Source of the DNA: Desulfuromonas sp964536375
GTDB lineage: Bacteria > Desulfobacterota > Desulfuromonadia > Desulfuromonadales > Desulfuromonadaceae
DNA: 64,000 bases
Reading direction: 5' to 3'
Assembly: GCA_964536375.1 (NCBI GenBank)
Contig: CAZHXF010000006.1
Coordinates: forward strand, 13,848 to 77,847
Below are positions 1-9,441 of this stretch, one piece after another. The stretch's first letter is position 1, and each line of letters begins with the position of its first letter. The translations under genes were made by a program, and so were the position numbers. Under the pieces are notes generated by a model. The model made no database searches. It was not told the DNA's origin and saw only the letters and a program-made list of their open reading frames with translations.

Positions 1-1100
1 GCAAAACAGCGACAGCGCACATCAGTTAAATGAAGAGCATCCGCCAGATTAGCAACTCCATGCCCAACAAACATAGCTTTTCCATCATCGCCACCAAATA
101 ATTTGGGGGCGAAATAGAACATGACACGATCAATTAATTTAGCATTAAATAACGCCATGTTTAATTCAGCTCCGCCTTCAACCAAGACAGTTTGCACTTC
201 GTGCTGCCCTAAATAGTGCAGCATTGCCAACAAATCCACCTTGCCTGCAACGCTAGGCACTTGGATCACATCTACCATGGGTAATTGCCGCATAGCTGCA
301 ACTTTCTGCGGTTCAGCCTGATTGGTCGTAAATATTACCGTTTTAGCAGCTGAAGACAGATTAACTATAGCCGCCGCAATAGGAGTGCGCAGCTGTGAGT
401 CAACTACTATACGTAACGGATCACGTCCACCACCAGCAAGGCGGGTAGTCAAGCGCGGATTATCCCGTAGTACAGTGCCAACGCCAACCATAATTGCATC
501 CACCTTATCACGTAATTGATGCACATGTTGACGGCTGTGCTCATTGGTAATCCACTGAGATTCGCCACTTGATGTCGCAATGCGTCCATCAAGAGTCAAG
601 GCCGCTTTTAAAATAATAAATGGCTGGTGTCTAGTAATCCATTTAACAAACGGCGCAATTAAGCGCCGGCATTCAACTTCGCATGTACCAACTGTCACAC
701 TTATGCCAGCAGCGCGTAAGCGGGCAATACCTCGACCGCTAACCTGTGGATTTGGATCCTGTATACCCACAAATACACGCGCTACACCAGCATCAATTAA
801 GGCATCACAACAGGGTCCGGTACGCCCATGATGCGAGCATGGCTCCAGAGTGACATAAATATCTGCACCGCGTGCCAGTTCACCAGCGGCGCGCAAAGCA
901 AAAATCTCAGCATGTGGTTCACCGGCTTTCGGATGAAAACCGCTACCGACAACTGCGCCATCCTTGACAATTACAGCACCAACAGCAGGGTTTGGAGCAG
1001 TTCTACCTTCAGCTCGCCGAGCTAACTCCAGCGCTTGCTGCATATATCCTTGATGCCCACGGTCTTGCTGCCTTGGGTGCTGCTCCAGTTGCTGTTTCAC
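1..1100 (-). CDS. ribD: RibD, bifunctional riboflavin biosynthesis deaminase/reductase (3' end cut by window edge)
   Basis: Bifunctional enzyme of riboflavin synthesis: an N-terminal zinc deaminase acts on the GTP-derived pyrimidine and a C-terminal NADPH reductase reduces its ribosyl side chain. Translation of the minus strand shows the deaminase signature HAEIFAL followed by EPCSHHGRTGPC (zinc His and two Cys), then the reductase region with LTLDGRIAT, ITNEHSR, DAIMVGVGT and VEGGAELN. About 366 residues are visible, so only a short C-terminal piece is missing. I chose the GTG at 1100 because GGTGGT lies just before it; a GTG at 1109 and an ATG at 1043 are alternatives. It begins about 18 bases after the nrdR stop, as in a co-transcribed pair. 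Confidence 0.93.
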   Translation of the reverse strand, partial: MKQQLEQHPRQQDRGHQGYMQQALELARRAEGRTAPNPAVGAVIVKDGAVVGSGFHPKAGEPHAEIFALRAAGELARGADIYVTLEPCSHHGRTGPCCDALIDAGVARVFVGIQDPNPQVSGRGIARLRAAGISVTVGTCEVECRRLIAPFVKWITRHQPFIILKAALTLDGRIATSSGESQWITNEHSRQHVHQLRDKVDAIMVGVGTVLRDNPRLTTRLAGGGRDPLRIVVDSQLRTPIAAAIVNLSSAAKTVIFTTNQAEPQKVAAMRQLPMVDVIQVPSVAGKVDLLAMLHYLGQHEVQTVLVEGGAELNMALFNAKLIDRVMFYFAPKLFGGDDGKAMFVGHGVANLADALHLTDVRCRCF

Positions 1101-1117
1101 AATTACCACCGTTGTTT

Positions 1118-1594
1118 TTACTTCTGCACACCAGATGGCGCTTGACCACCTAAAATATCTTTAAGTTCCTGCATAAACTCATTTATATCTTTGAATTGCC
1201 GATAGACGGAAGCAAAACGCACATAAGCAACTTCATCTAGGTTATGCAAAGCAAACATAACTTTTTCGCCGATTTTGCTAGCTGGGATTTCGCGCTCAGG
1301 ACTCTCCTGAAATTCCATCTCCATTTGGTCGACAATCTTCTCTATTGCCGCTATTGAAACCGGGCGTTTTTCACAAGCGCGCTGCATACCACCAATAATC
1401 TTATTGCGTTCAAAAGGTTCACGGCGACCATCTTTTTTTATAATCAACGGCAGGGTATCTTCAATGCGCTCATAGGTAGTAAAACGCCGATCACAATCGG
1501 AACACTCCCGTCGTCGCCGGATACTATTACCCTCTTTCCCCAGACGTGAATCAACAACCCGAGTATCTATGCAACTACAAAATGGGCATTTCAC
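1118..1594 (-). CDS. nrdR: NrdR, transcriptional repressor of ribonucleotide reductase genes
   Basis: Small repressor that binds NrdR boxes and senses ATP/dATP. The 158-residue product has the usual family length. A zinc ribbon is visible at the N-terminus (C3, C6, C31, C34) with the RRRREC stretch, followed by the ATP-cone domain beginning near residue 49 (IIKKDGRREPF). It lies between the dCMP deaminase gene and ribD on the same strand, an arrangement common in the Geobacter group. No NrdR box was identified in this window, so its targets lie elsewhere. Confidence 0.96.
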   Translation of the reverse strand: MKCPFCSCIDTRVVDSRLGKEGNSIRRRRECSDCDRRFTTYERIEDTLPLIIKKDGRREPFERNKIIGGMQRACEKRPVSIAAIEKIVDQMEMEFQESPEREIPASKIGEKVMFALHNLDEVAYVRFASVYRQFKDINEFMQELKDILGGQAPSGVQK

Positions 1595-1636
1595 ATCAAT
1601 AACCTTTCACGCTCAGAAGTATAGTCTGACAACTGG

Positions 1637-2083
1637 CTACCGCTGATACTGATTTATTTGCATAGCAGATTCGTTAAGCAACTCCATAGCCAGCTTATCT
1701 GGATACCCTTCAAGATAGACAATTTTTTTCAGACCGGCATTTATCAACATTTTTGCACAGATGACACAGGGCGCATTAGTGCAGTACAGCGTGCCATCAG
1801 CGATATTAATACCATGCTTGGCGGCCTGTATAATAGCATTCTGCTCCGCGTGCAAGCCGCGACACAACTCGTGCCGCTCACCAGAAGGGACACCTAGCTT
1901 CTCGCGTAAGCACCCGACACTATCACAATGACTGATCCCCTTTGGGGTCCCATTGTAACCAGTTGCCAGCACATTTTTATCTTTTACTATAACGGCACCA
2001 ACCTGACGCCGAAGACAGGTAGAGCGGCTAGCCACCAACTGGGCTATTTCCATAAAGTATTCTTCCCAAGATGGCCGTTCCAC
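1637..2083 (-). CDS. dCMP deaminase (ComE-like cytidine/deoxycytidylate deaminase)
   Basis: Zinc-dependent deaminase of about 148 residues that converts dCMP to dUMP for dTMP synthesis. The zinc site is seen as HAEQNAI and, further on, TNAPCVICAKMLI (PCxxC). The frame stays open upstream to 2143, but the family N-terminus (RPSWEEYFMEIA) fits a GTG start at 2083, one base after the glyA stop; an ATG at 2104 would overlap glyA by about 20 bases. No strong ribosome site precedes it, so translation is probably coupled to glyA. The function is secure; the start is less so. Confidence 0.9.
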   Translation of the reverse strand: MERPSWEEYFMEIAQLVASRSTCLRRQVGAVIVKDKNVLATGYNGTPKGISHCDSVGCLREKLGVPSGERHELCRGLHAEQNAIIQAAKHGINIADGTLYCTNAPCVICAKMLINAGLKKIVYLEGYPDKLAMELLNESAMQINQYQR

Positions 2084-2084
2084 G

Positions 2085-3332
2085 TTATTGCAACCGATGG
2101 GCATAAAGCGGGAACTGCTTACATAACTCAGTAACCTCAGCATGAACCGTAGCTAAAGCTTCTTCATTATCAATATTCTTCAATGCACGATCAATCCAGT
2201 CAGCAACCTGCGTCATTTCAGCTTCTTTTAAACCACGTGTTGTAGTAGCCGGGGTACCAATACGGAAACCACTGGTTACAAATGGAGAACGGGTATCAAA
2301 AGGGACAGCGTTTTTATTTACTGTGATCCCAGCTTTTTCTAGAGCTACTTCAGCCATTTTACCGGTAATTTCACTACCACTTAAATCGACCAATATAAGA
2401 TGATTATCAGTACCACCCGAAACCAGATTATAACCACGCTCAATCAACCCCTGTGCCAGAGCTTTAGCATTTTTCACAATCTGCTGACCATATACTGTAA
2501 ACTCAGGGTTCAAAGCTTCCTTAAAAGCAACCGCTTTAGCTGCAATTGCATGCATCAGCGGCCCACCCTGACAACCGGGGAAAATATTACTATTCACCTT
2601 TTTGGCAAACTCCTCACGGCATAAAATCATACCACCGCGCGGACCGCGCAAGGTTTTATGCGTCGTGGTAGTAACAAATTCAGCATAAGGCACTGGGTTT
2701 GGGTGTTCTCCAACAGCTACTAATCCGGCGATGTGAGCCATATCCACCATAACCTTAGCCCCCACTTTGTCGGCGATCTGTCGAAAGGCAACAAAATCTA
2801 TGATACGCGGATAAGCGCTGGCACCAACCACAATTAATTTAGGTTTGTGTTCCACTGCCAACGACTCAACCTCATTGTAATCAATAATACCCGTCTCTCG
2901 CTTCACCCCATAGGGGACAATATTGTACAGTTTCCCTGAAAAGTTCACTGGTGAACCATGAGTCAAATGACCACCATGAGCTAAATTCATCCCCAACACC
3001 GTATCACCAGGCTGGCAGGTACTGAAGTAAACTGCCATATTGGCTTGTGATCCAGAATGGGGCTGCACGTTCGCATGATCAGCACCAAACAACTGTTTAG
3101 CACGATCTATTGCTAATTGCTCAGCTACATCTACAAATTCGCAACCACCATAGTAACGCTTACCTGGATAACCTTCAGCATACTTATTGGTCAGCACTGA
3201 ACCCTGAGCTTCAAGCACAGCATCGCTTACAAAATTTTCTGAGGCAATAAATTCTAAATTATATTCCTGGCGTTTAGTTTCATCAATGATGTTTTGGGCA
3301 ATTTCTGGATCGACTTGAGCTAGGTTTTTCAT
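2085..3332 (-). CDS. glyA: GlyA, serine hydroxymethyltransferase
   Basis: PLP enzyme that converts serine and tetrahydrofolate to glycine and 5,10-methylene-THF, the main one-carbon source. Seen: the PLP-lysine segment TTTTHKTLRGPRGG, the substrate loop YAEGYPGKRYYGG and VDMAHIAGL. The frame is open to 3455, but the ATG at 3332 (MKNLAQVDPE) has GGAG six bases upstream and gives 415 residues, the normal length; the ATG at 3338 sits directly on the GGAG. A hairpin at 3420-3459 separates it from rpiB, so it may have its own promoter. Confidence 0.97.
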   Translation of the reverse strand: MKNLAQVDPEIAQNIIDETKRQEYNLEFIASENFVSDAVLEAQGSVLTNKYAEGYPGKRYYGGCEFVDVAEQLAIDRAKQLFGADHANVQPHSGSQANMAVYFSTCQPGDTVLGMNLAHGGHLTHGSPVNFSGKLYNIVPYGVKRETGIIDYNEVESLAVEHKPKLIVVGASAYPRIIDFVAFRQIADKVGAKVMVDMAHIAGLVAVGEHPNPVPYAEFVTTTTHKTLRGPRGGMILCREEFAKKVNSNIFPGCQGGPLMHAIAAKAVAFKEALNPEFTVYGQQIVKNAKALAQGLIERGYNLVSGGTDNHLILVDLSGSEITGKMAEVALEKAGITVNKNAVPFDTRSPFVTSGFRIGTPATTTRGLKEAEMTQVADWIDRALKNIDNEEALATVHAEVTELCKQFPLYAHRLQ

Positions 3333-3419
3333 GGACATCTCCAGTTCATATGTAAAAATAAGCAATGCACAAGTTTTTAAGTTATTATGTGCTTCATGAA
3401 GAAACACAGGTAAGAAATA

Positions 3420-3459
3420 AACATTGATGGGTAGACCAAAGGGCCTACCCATCAATGTT
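3420..3459 (-). terminator. Hairpin between rpiB and glyA, probable intrinsic terminator or attenuator
   Basis: Perfect 15-base arms (AACATTGATGGGTAG at 3420-3434 and its complement at 3445-3459) around a 10-base centre. Read on the minus strand it follows the rpiB stop by 7 bases and is followed by the T-rich TATTTCTT. The T-run is imperfect, so termination may be partial. Confidence 0.7.
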
Positions 3460-3466
3460 AAGTATG

Positions 3467-3916
3467 TTATTTGTCTCTCACCACAGGGTGATTAAGTAAA
3501 CTGATTTTATTTAACCGATTCTGATGCCGACCGCCGGCGAAAACACCATGCAACCAAACATCTACCATCCGACAAGCCAAGTCTGGCTCTAGCACACGCC
3601 CACCCATAACAAGAATATTAGCGTTATTATGTTCTTTAGCCATCTGGGCAGTAAATTCATTGTGCACCAATGCAGCTCGTACGCCGAGGAATTTATTTGC
3701 CGCTATTGACATGCCAATTCCTGTACCACAGATCAGGATACCCTGTTCTGCGGCACCAATAGATATAGGCTCAGCTACCAGAACCGCATAATCAGGATAA
3801 TCAACAGAATCTTCACTGTTAACACCCAAGTCATTAACCTCAACACCCTGTGCACGCAAATGCTCTACAACTAACTTTTTCAATTCATATCCGCCATGAT
3901 CGCTGGCAATCAACAT
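3467..3916 (-). CDS. rpiB: RpiB, ribose-5-phosphate isomerase B
   Basis: Interconverts ribose 5-phosphate and ribulose 5-phosphate in the pentose phosphate pathway. The 149-residue product shows the family start MLIASDHGGYELKK, the active-site cysteine region GILICGTGIGMSIAANK and HNNANILVMGGR. The frame also allows a GTG at 3922, but AGGG is correctly spaced only for the ATG at 3916. It starts 9 bases after the fabF stop and probably ends the fatty-acid operon transcript, since a hairpin follows it. Confidence 0.95.
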   Translation of the reverse strand: MLIASDHGGYELKKLVVEHLRAQGVEVNDLGVNSEDSVDYPDYAVLVAEPISIGAAEQGILICGTGIGMSIAANKFLGVRAALVHNEFTAQMAKEHNNANILVMGGRVLEPDLACRMVDVWLHGVFAGGRHQNRLNKISLLNHPVVRDK

Positions 3917-3925
3917 AAACACACC

Positions 3926-5158
3926 CTAGATTTTCTTGAAGATCAGGGTACCGTTAGTACCACCAAAGCCGAGCGAATTTGACATTGCGACAGTAACATT
4001 TGCATCGCGCGCAGTATTAGGCACATAGTCAAGATCACATTCAGGTGATGGCTGATCAAAGTTAATAGTTGGAGGAACCACGCCTGTTTCCATAGCTTTA
4101 AGACAATAGATAGCCTCCAGAGCTCCAGCTGCACCGAGAGCGTGACCTGTCATACTCTTAGTCGAGCTAACCATAACTTTTTTCGCATGCTCACCTAGAG
4201 CTGCATGGATAGCCATGGTCTCATACATATCGTTAAAAGTGGTTGATGTCCCATGGGCGTTGATATAATCAATATCTTCCACATTGATGCCAGAGTTTTT
4301 CAGAGCCATTTTTATACACCGCGCAGCGCCTTCACCACCTGGAGCTGGAGCAGTAAGATGATAGGCATCAGCAGATAGACCGTAACCACAGATTTCACCA
4401 TATATCTTGGCTCCACGCTTTTTCGCCGCTTCATATTCTTCTAAAACAAGGATTCCGGCACCCTCGGCCATAATAAAACCATCCCGGTCTTTATCGAACG
4501 GACGACTAGCTGCTTGAGGATCATCATTACGGGTAGAAAGAGCCTTCATGACACAAAAACCTGCAACAGCCAGCGGGGTAATCGTTGATTCGGTACCACC
4601 AGCGATCATAGCATCTGCATCACCCCGTTTAATAATATGGTAGGCATCACCAATACAGTGAGTTCCTGTGGCACATGCAGACACGGACGACACATTAGGT
4701 CCTTTAGCACCAAAACGGATTGATATTTGCCCCGGCGCAAGGTTGATAATCAACATGGGAATAAAAAACGGTGATACGCGCTTATAGCCCTTGTCATTCA
4801 ATACATCATGATATTTTTCAATGGCGGGTAACCCACCTAGACCGGAACCAACTAAAACACCCACCCGCTCGGCATTTTCATCAGTAACCTGAAGAGCTGA
4901 ATCCTCCATAGCCATTTCAGCGGCGGCCAAAGAATACTGGATAAAAAGGTCCATCTTCTTGACCTCTTTTTTCGGCATGAATTCTGTTGGATCAAAATCT
5001 TTAACCTCACCGGCGATCTGGGAGGGCAGATCTGACGCATCAAAGCGAGTAATTAAATCTATGCCAGATTTTCCTGCTGTCAAAGCTGACCAGTTTTTAT
5101 CAACGCCAGTACCTAGCGAGGATACAGCACCAACCCCCGTCACGACAACTCTACGCAT
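3926..5158 (-). CDS. fabF: FabF, beta-ketoacyl-ACP synthase II
   Basis: Condensing enzyme that elongates acyl-ACP with malonyl-ACP in type II fatty-acid synthesis. The 410-residue length is typical. The catalytic triad is visible as C162 (SACATGTHC), H302 (NAHGTSTTFND) and H339 (MTGHALGAAG). It follows acpP in transcription, with a strong hairpin in the 166-base gap, so it depends on read-through or on a promoter that I could not define. Confidence 0.97.
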   Translation of the reverse strand: MRRVVVTGVGAVSSLGTGVDKNWSALTAGKSGIDLITRFDASDLPSQIAGEVKDFDPTEFMPKKEVKKMDLFIQYSLAAAEMAMEDSALQVTDENAERVGVLVGSGLGGLPAIEKYHDVLNDKGYKRVSPFFIPMLIINLAPGQISIRFGAKGPNVSSVSACATGTHCIGDAYHIIKRGDADAMIAGGTESTITPLAVAGFCVMKALSTRNDDPQAASRPFDKDRDGFIMAEGAGILVLEEYEAAKKRGAKIYGEICGYGLSADAYHLTAPAPGGEGAARCIKMALKNSGINVEDIDYINAHGTSTTFNDMYETMAIHAALGEHAKKVMVSSTKSMTGHALGAAGALEAIYCLKAMETGVVPPTINFDQPSPECDLDYVPNTARDANVTVAMSNSLGFGGTNGTLIFKKI

Positions 5159-5270
5159 AATTACTTCCTTTTTAAAGTTTAAGTTAACAGGTTGTACTCC
5201 GAGCTAAATACTCGGAATTATTTCAAAAAACAGCCAACAGCTCTATTTTAAAATAAGCCTACTGAGTTAA

Positions 5271-5306
5271 TAAAAAAGGAGGATAGCCAGATTGCATATC
5301 CTCCTT
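5271..5306 (-). terminator. Intrinsic terminator after acpP
   Basis: Ten-base perfect stem (AAGGAGGATA at 5276-5285 with TATCCTCCTT at 5297-5306) and an 11-base loop, followed on the minus strand by TTTTTTATT. It sits 20 bases after the acpP stop, inside the fab gene series. Confidence 0.85.
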
Positions 5307-5326
5307 ATTAGTATATTACACCGCTA

Positions 5327-5560
5327 TCAAGAATTACTGCTTACATATTCAACAGCATCTTTTACGGTTTGAATTTTCTCTGCATCTTCATCAGAAATTT
5401 CAATATCGAATTCCTCTTCAAGAGCCATAACCAATTCTACTGTGTCCAGAGAATCGGCACCTAAGTCATCCATAAAGGATGCTTCAGCAGTTACTTGTTC
5501 TAGTTCTACACCTAGTTGCTCTGCAACAATTTTCTGTACTCTCTCTGCCATTGAAGCCAT
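5327..5560 (-). CDS. acpP: AcpP, acyl carrier protein
   Basis: Small acidic carrier whose serine bears 4'-phosphopantetheine for fatty-acid and lipid A acyl chains. The 77-residue product has the DSLD motif with the attachment serine at position 37 and a helix II rich in acidic residues. A strong GGAGG stands about nine bases before the ATG at 5560. A terminator directly downstream should raise acpP dosage relative to fabF. Confidence 0.97.
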   Translation of the reverse strand: MASMAERVQKIVAEQLGVELEQVTAEASFMDDLGADSLDTVELVMALEEEFDIEISDEDAEKIQTVKDAVEYVSSNS

Positions 5561-5647
5561 GTTGTATACCCTCCATGATTGTGTTAACAGCCCTTAGCTG
5601 AAGTGTTCGAAGCAATTTCACTGAGCTTACAGTGAGACTGCGCTTCT

Positions 5648-6385
5648 TTACATATACATTCCACCATTGACCCCGATCACTTGACCGGTAATATAGCCGG
5701 AGTTTTCGGACGCCAAAAAAAGAACAGAATTTGCTATATCTTCCACCGAACCCAGTTTTCCCATCGGGATTTGCGCAGCCAACTCATCACGAACCTTATC
5801 CGAAAGTGCATCGGTCATATCAGTGGCAATAAATCCTGGAGCAACTGCATTAACCGTGACATTACGCTTTGCAAGTTCACGAGCGTTTGACTTGGTCATT
5901 GCTATCAAACCACCCTTGCTGGCGCAATAATTTGCCTGCCCCGGATTCCCCATTTGACCAACAATAGAGGCAATATTGATAATCCGACCGCAACGCTGCT
6001 TGCTCATCAATTTAGCCACGGCTCGTGTACACAAGAAGGCTCCCTTGAGATTAACGTCAAGGACGGCATCCCAATCTTCATCCTTCATTCGTAGAAGCAG
6101 TGCATCACGGGTAATGCCGGCATTATTGACCAAGATATCGATACGACCAAAGGTTTCTTTTGCCGAATTAACCATTTTATCGACATCCGCAGGCACGGTT
6201 ACATTGCCCTGAACAGCTACAGCTTCAATCCCGTCAGCCTTGAGTTCTTCAACAAAAGCTTTTGTTGCCACTAAATCGATATCAACAGCGACAATTTTCG
6301 CTCCATTAGCAGCCAGCGCCAATGAAATGCTGCGACCTATCCCCCGCGATGCGCCGGTAACTAAGGCAACTTTATTTTCAACCAT
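5648..6385 (-). CDS. fabG: FabG, 3-oxoacyl-ACP reductase
   Basis: NADPH-dependent short-chain dehydrogenase that reduces 3-ketoacyl-ACP. Seen in 245 residues: nucleotide motif TGASRGIG (positions 10-17), NNAG, catalytic S140 and Y153-x3-K157 (NYCASKGG), and a C-terminal VNGGMYM. GGAG precedes the ATG. It is in the conserved fabD-fabG-acpP order and is co-directional with both. Confidence 0.97.
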   Translation of the reverse strand: MVENKVALVTGASRGIGRSISLALAANGAKIVAVDIDLVATKAFVEELKADGIEAVAVQGNVTVPADVDKMVNSAKETFGRIDILVNNAGITRDALLLRMKDEDWDAVLDVNLKGAFLCTRAVAKLMSKQRCGRIINIASIVGQMGNPGQANYCASKGGLIAMTKSNARELAKRNVTVNAVAPGFIATDMTDALSDKVRDELAAQIPMGKLGSVEDIANSVLFLASENSGYITGQVIGVNGGMYM

Positions 6386-6427
6386 TAAATCGTCTCCTTC
6401 ATTGCAATTAGTATAAAAATCAACATA

Positions 6428-7348
6428 CTACTTCTGCAGCTTGATCAAACTCTTTACATCGCCGACATTCTGTGTTGCAATCGAACGATCAATGCGCTTG
6501 ATCAAACCGGAAAGCACCTTACCGGGTCCGATCTCAATAAAGTCTTCAACGCCATGATCGATCATATAACGAACCGAACGATCCCAACACACCGGCGCAC
6601 TCACCTGAGAAATCAATAAATCCTTAACTCGTAAGAAATCACTATTAGCAATGGCTTCTACGTTAGTTACCACAGGAATGCTCAGTATGTTTAAATTGAT
6701 CTCATCCAAAACAACCCTTAACTGCTGTCCGGCTGGTAGCATCAAAGCACAATGGAAAGGCGCACTTACAGGTAACAACATCGCCTTGCGGGCACCATTA
6801 TCTTTCGCTAAAAATATAGCTCGATCAACCGCTGCACTATGACCAGCAATCACTACTTGACCGGGGCTATTATAGTTAGCTGGCGAAACGACATCACCCT
6901 GAGCTGCTTCAAGGCAAACCTGCTCAATTAGTTCCGTATCAATACCGAGAATTGCGGCCATCGCCCCAGTGCCAACCGGTACAGCCTGTTGCATAAACGC
7001 ACCTCGCTGACGCACTAAACGAACTGCATCAGCAAAAGTAATAGTACCAGAAGCGACAAGTGCAGAGTATTCGCCTAAAGAATGTCCAGCAACAAAATCA
7101 GGATTCAAACCTGTTTCCTGCTGTACAACCCGTAAAGCCGCAACACTCATCGTCAAAATAGCCGGTTGTGTATTTGTAGTTAACTGCAGATCTTCTTCAG
7201 GACCTACATAACACATCTTAGCTAAATCGAAACCAAGAGCATCGTTTGCCTCTTCAAATACCTCACGGGCAACAGCAAAGTTCTCACTAAGCTCCCTACC
7301 CATTCCTGCATATTGAGCACCCTGACCGGGAAATACAAAAGCTAACAT
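6428..7348 (-). CDS. fabD: FabD, malonyl-CoA:ACP transacylase
   Basis: Loads malonate onto acyl carrier protein. The product has the family start FVFPGQGAQ, the nucleophile elbow GHSLGE (serine about position 90), the catalytic histidine in APFHCALM (about 199) and the C-terminal IGPGKVLSGLIKR. I chose the ATG at 7348 (306 residues), preceded by AAGG at good spacing, over the in-frame GTG at 7357. It lies 27 bases after the fabH stop. Confidence 0.96.
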   Translation of the reverse strand: MLAFVFPGQGAQYAGMGRELSENFAVAREVFEEANDALGFDLAKMCYVGPEEDLQLTTNTQPAILTMSVAALRVVQQETGLNPDFVAGHSLGEYSALVASGTITFADAVRLVRQRGAFMQQAVPVGTGAMAAILGIDTELIEQVCLEAAQGDVVSPANYNSPGQVVIAGHSAAVDRAIFLAKDNGARKAMLLPVSAPFHCALMLPAGQQLRVVLDEINLNILSIPVVTNVEAIANSDFLRVKDLLISQVSAPVCWDRSVRYMIDHGVEDFIEIGPGKVLSGLIKRIDRSIATQNVGDVKSLIKLQK

Positions 7349-7375
7349 TGATGACACCTTAAAACCAGATCCAAA

Positions 7376-8356
7376 CTACCAGCGCAGCAAGCAGGCACCC
7401 CAGGTAAAACCACCACCAAAGGCATCAAAAACCAAAATATCATCAGCATTGAGCAAACCTTTACGATTTGCTTCATCCAAAGCAATAGGAATTGATGCAC
7501 CGGAAGTATTACCGCACATGTCTACATTTACATACATCTGATCAACACGCAATTTAAGGCGTTTTAAAACTGCGTCGAGAATACGCTGATTAGCCTGATG
7601 CGGGAACAGCAATTTCACATCTTTAACTGTCATATTGTTTGCTTCTAATGCCTCAACCGCCACATCGTGCATAGAGCGAACCGCAACTTTGAAAACTTCG
7701 TTGCCCGCCATGTGAAGAAACGGCAAGCGCTCCTTAATACCAGCTACTGAAGCGGGGTAACGTGACCCAAAACCTGGTTGATAGAGCAAATCCCAATATG
7801 AACCGTCAGAGTGCAAATGGCTAGACAATATCCCGTGCTCACCTTCTTGCGCCTCAAGGACAACAGCACCGGCACCATCACCAAAGAGGATACAGGTATT
7901 ACGATCTTCCCAGTCTATGATACGACTCAAAACCTCAGCACCAATTACCAATGCACGTTTAGCAGTACCATTTTGCAGGTACTGTGCTGCGGAGGTTAGC
8001 GCATATACGAAACCACTACAGGCAGCAGACACATCCCAAGCTGCCGCGTTAATTGCACCAATTTTATCTTGAACTATACATGCGGTAGATGGCCAAGGAA
8101 AATCACCAGTAATAGTACCGACGACAACCAGATCAATTTCTGCTGCGCTAACTCCAGCCATCTCCAATGCACGATTTGCCGCTTTTACTGCTAAATCTGA
8201 AGTCATCTCATTTTCAGCAGCGATACGACGCTCAACTATGCCAGTACGAGCAGAAATCCATTCATTGGAAGTTGCAACCATCTTTTCCAGGTCGTAATTT
8301 GTTAAAACCTTCTCTGGCAGGTAAGAACCGGTACCAATAATGCGTGCTTTTTTCAC
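7376..8356 (-). CDS. fabH: FabH, beta-ketoacyl-ACP synthase III
   Basis: Starts fatty-acid synthesis by condensing acetyl-CoA with malonyl-ACP. The 326-residue protein has the Cys-His-Asn triad: C113 (SAACSGF), H253 (FPHQANQRI) and N283 (GNTSGASIP). The C-terminus GGGFTWGACLLRW is characteristic. It starts with GTG at 8356, preceded by AAGGGG. It sits between plsX and fabD, as in many proteobacteria. Confidence 0.97.
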   Translation of the reverse strand: MKKARIIGTGSYLPEKVLTNYDLEKMVATSNEWISARTGIVERRIAAENEMTSDLAVKAANRALEMAGVSAAEIDLVVVGTITGDFPWPSTACIVQDKIGAINAAAWDVSAACSGFVYALTSAAQYLQNGTAKRALVIGAEVLSRIIDWEDRNTCILFGDGAGAVVLEAQEGEHGILSSHLHSDGSYWDLLYQPGFGSRYPASVAGIKERLPFLHMAGNEVFKVAVRSMHDVAVEALEANNMTVKDVKLLFPHQANQRILDAVLKRLKLRVDQMYVNVDMCGNTSGASIPIALDEANRKGLLNADDILVFDAFGGGFTWGACLLRW

Positions 8357-8392
8357 TACGTTTCCCCTTATTTACGCAGAGCAAGAATAGAA

Positions 8393-9433
8393 TTATGCAA
8401 CACCAACAGCTTTAACAGCAGCATCAGCACCAGCTTTAAATTGATCTAACTGTTTAACTAATTCGCTGATCATTTGTTTATCAACACTGTTAGCGGCTTG
8501 ACCTATGGCATTGGTTAGCGCTTTTACGTTCGACCCACCATGGCAGATGATGCTCGTGCCTTTAATTCCCAGCAATGGCGCACCACCATATTCTGCATAA
8601 TCTACTTTTTTCTTGAAAGCTCGAAATGCCGGTCGCGCTAAGAGGTAACCTAACTTGGCAAGCAAACGAGATTTCAACTCCTTCTGGAGCATCTGACCAA
8701 TTGATTCAGCCAAACCTTCAGAAACCTTTATAACAACATTGCCGACAAAACCGTCACACACAACAACATCGACAGCACCACTATAAATATCACGTCCCTC
8801 AACGTAACCGATATAGTTGAAACTATGCTGGCGCAAAAGTTTATGGGTTTCTCGGGTTAAATCGTTGCCTTTTTTTTCTTCTGCACCATTGGACAACAAG
8901 CCTATGCGTGGCGAGCTCTTCCCCATAATATGCCGAGCATAAAAATCACCCATAATGGCAAATTGCTCAAGATGAATTGGTTTACAATCTACATTGCCAC
9001 CCACATCAAGAATTAAAGATTGCCCGGAAACTGTGGGTAGTATAGTTGAAAGAGCGGGACGGTCTATACCATCCACTCGTTTAGCAACAAACATCCCAGC
9101 AGCCATCGTAGCGCCAGAATTACCAGCACTCACCACCGCTTGCGCTTCACCAGCCTTGACTAGTTCGTACGCAACCCTAATAGAGGAATCCTTTTTCCGC
9201 CGCACAGCATCAGAAGCAGAGTCGTGCATGCCAACAACTTCAGAAGCGTGATGAATACGAATTTGCAAATTCGAAGTATCGTGCTTATCAAGTTCCTGAG
9301 TCACTCGCGCTGAGTCACCAACAAGAACAATCGACATCCCCCATTTACGGGCAGCAGCAACCGCGCTCTCAACTTCTACAGCAGGAGCATTGTCACCACC
9401 CATGGCGTCAACCGCAACCACGATTGATTTCAT
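8393..9433 (-). CDS. plsX: PlsX, phosphate acyltransferase
   Basis: Makes acyl-phosphate from acyl-ACP, the donor for PlsY in phospholipid synthesis. Recognised by VAVDAMGGDNAP at the N-terminus, VVSAGNSGATMA, VGGNVDCKP and CDGFVGNVVIK. The ATG at 9433 gives 346 residues; an in-frame TTG at 9436 is the only nearby alternative. It lies 8 bases from the rpmF stop, the classic rpmF-plsX pairing that links ribosome and lipid synthesis. Confidence 0.96.
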   Translation of the reverse strand: MKSIVVAVDAMGGDNAPAVEVESAVAAARKWGMSIVLVGDSARVTQELDKHDTSNLQIRIHHASEVVGMHDSASDAVRRKKDSSIRVAYELVKAGEAQAVVSAGNSGATMAAGMFVAKRVDGIDRPALSTILPTVSGQSLILDVGGNVDCKPIHLEQFAIMGDFYARHIMGKSSPRIGLLSNGAEEKKGNDLTRETHKLLRQHSFNYIGYVEGRDIYSGAVDVVVCDGFVGNVVIKVSEGLAESIGQMLQKELKSRLLAKLGYLLARPAFRAFKKKVDYAEYGGAPLLGIKGTSIICHGGSNVKALTNAIGQAANSVDKQMISELVKQLDQFKAGADAAVKAVGVA

Positions 9434-9441
9434 CAAAAAAC

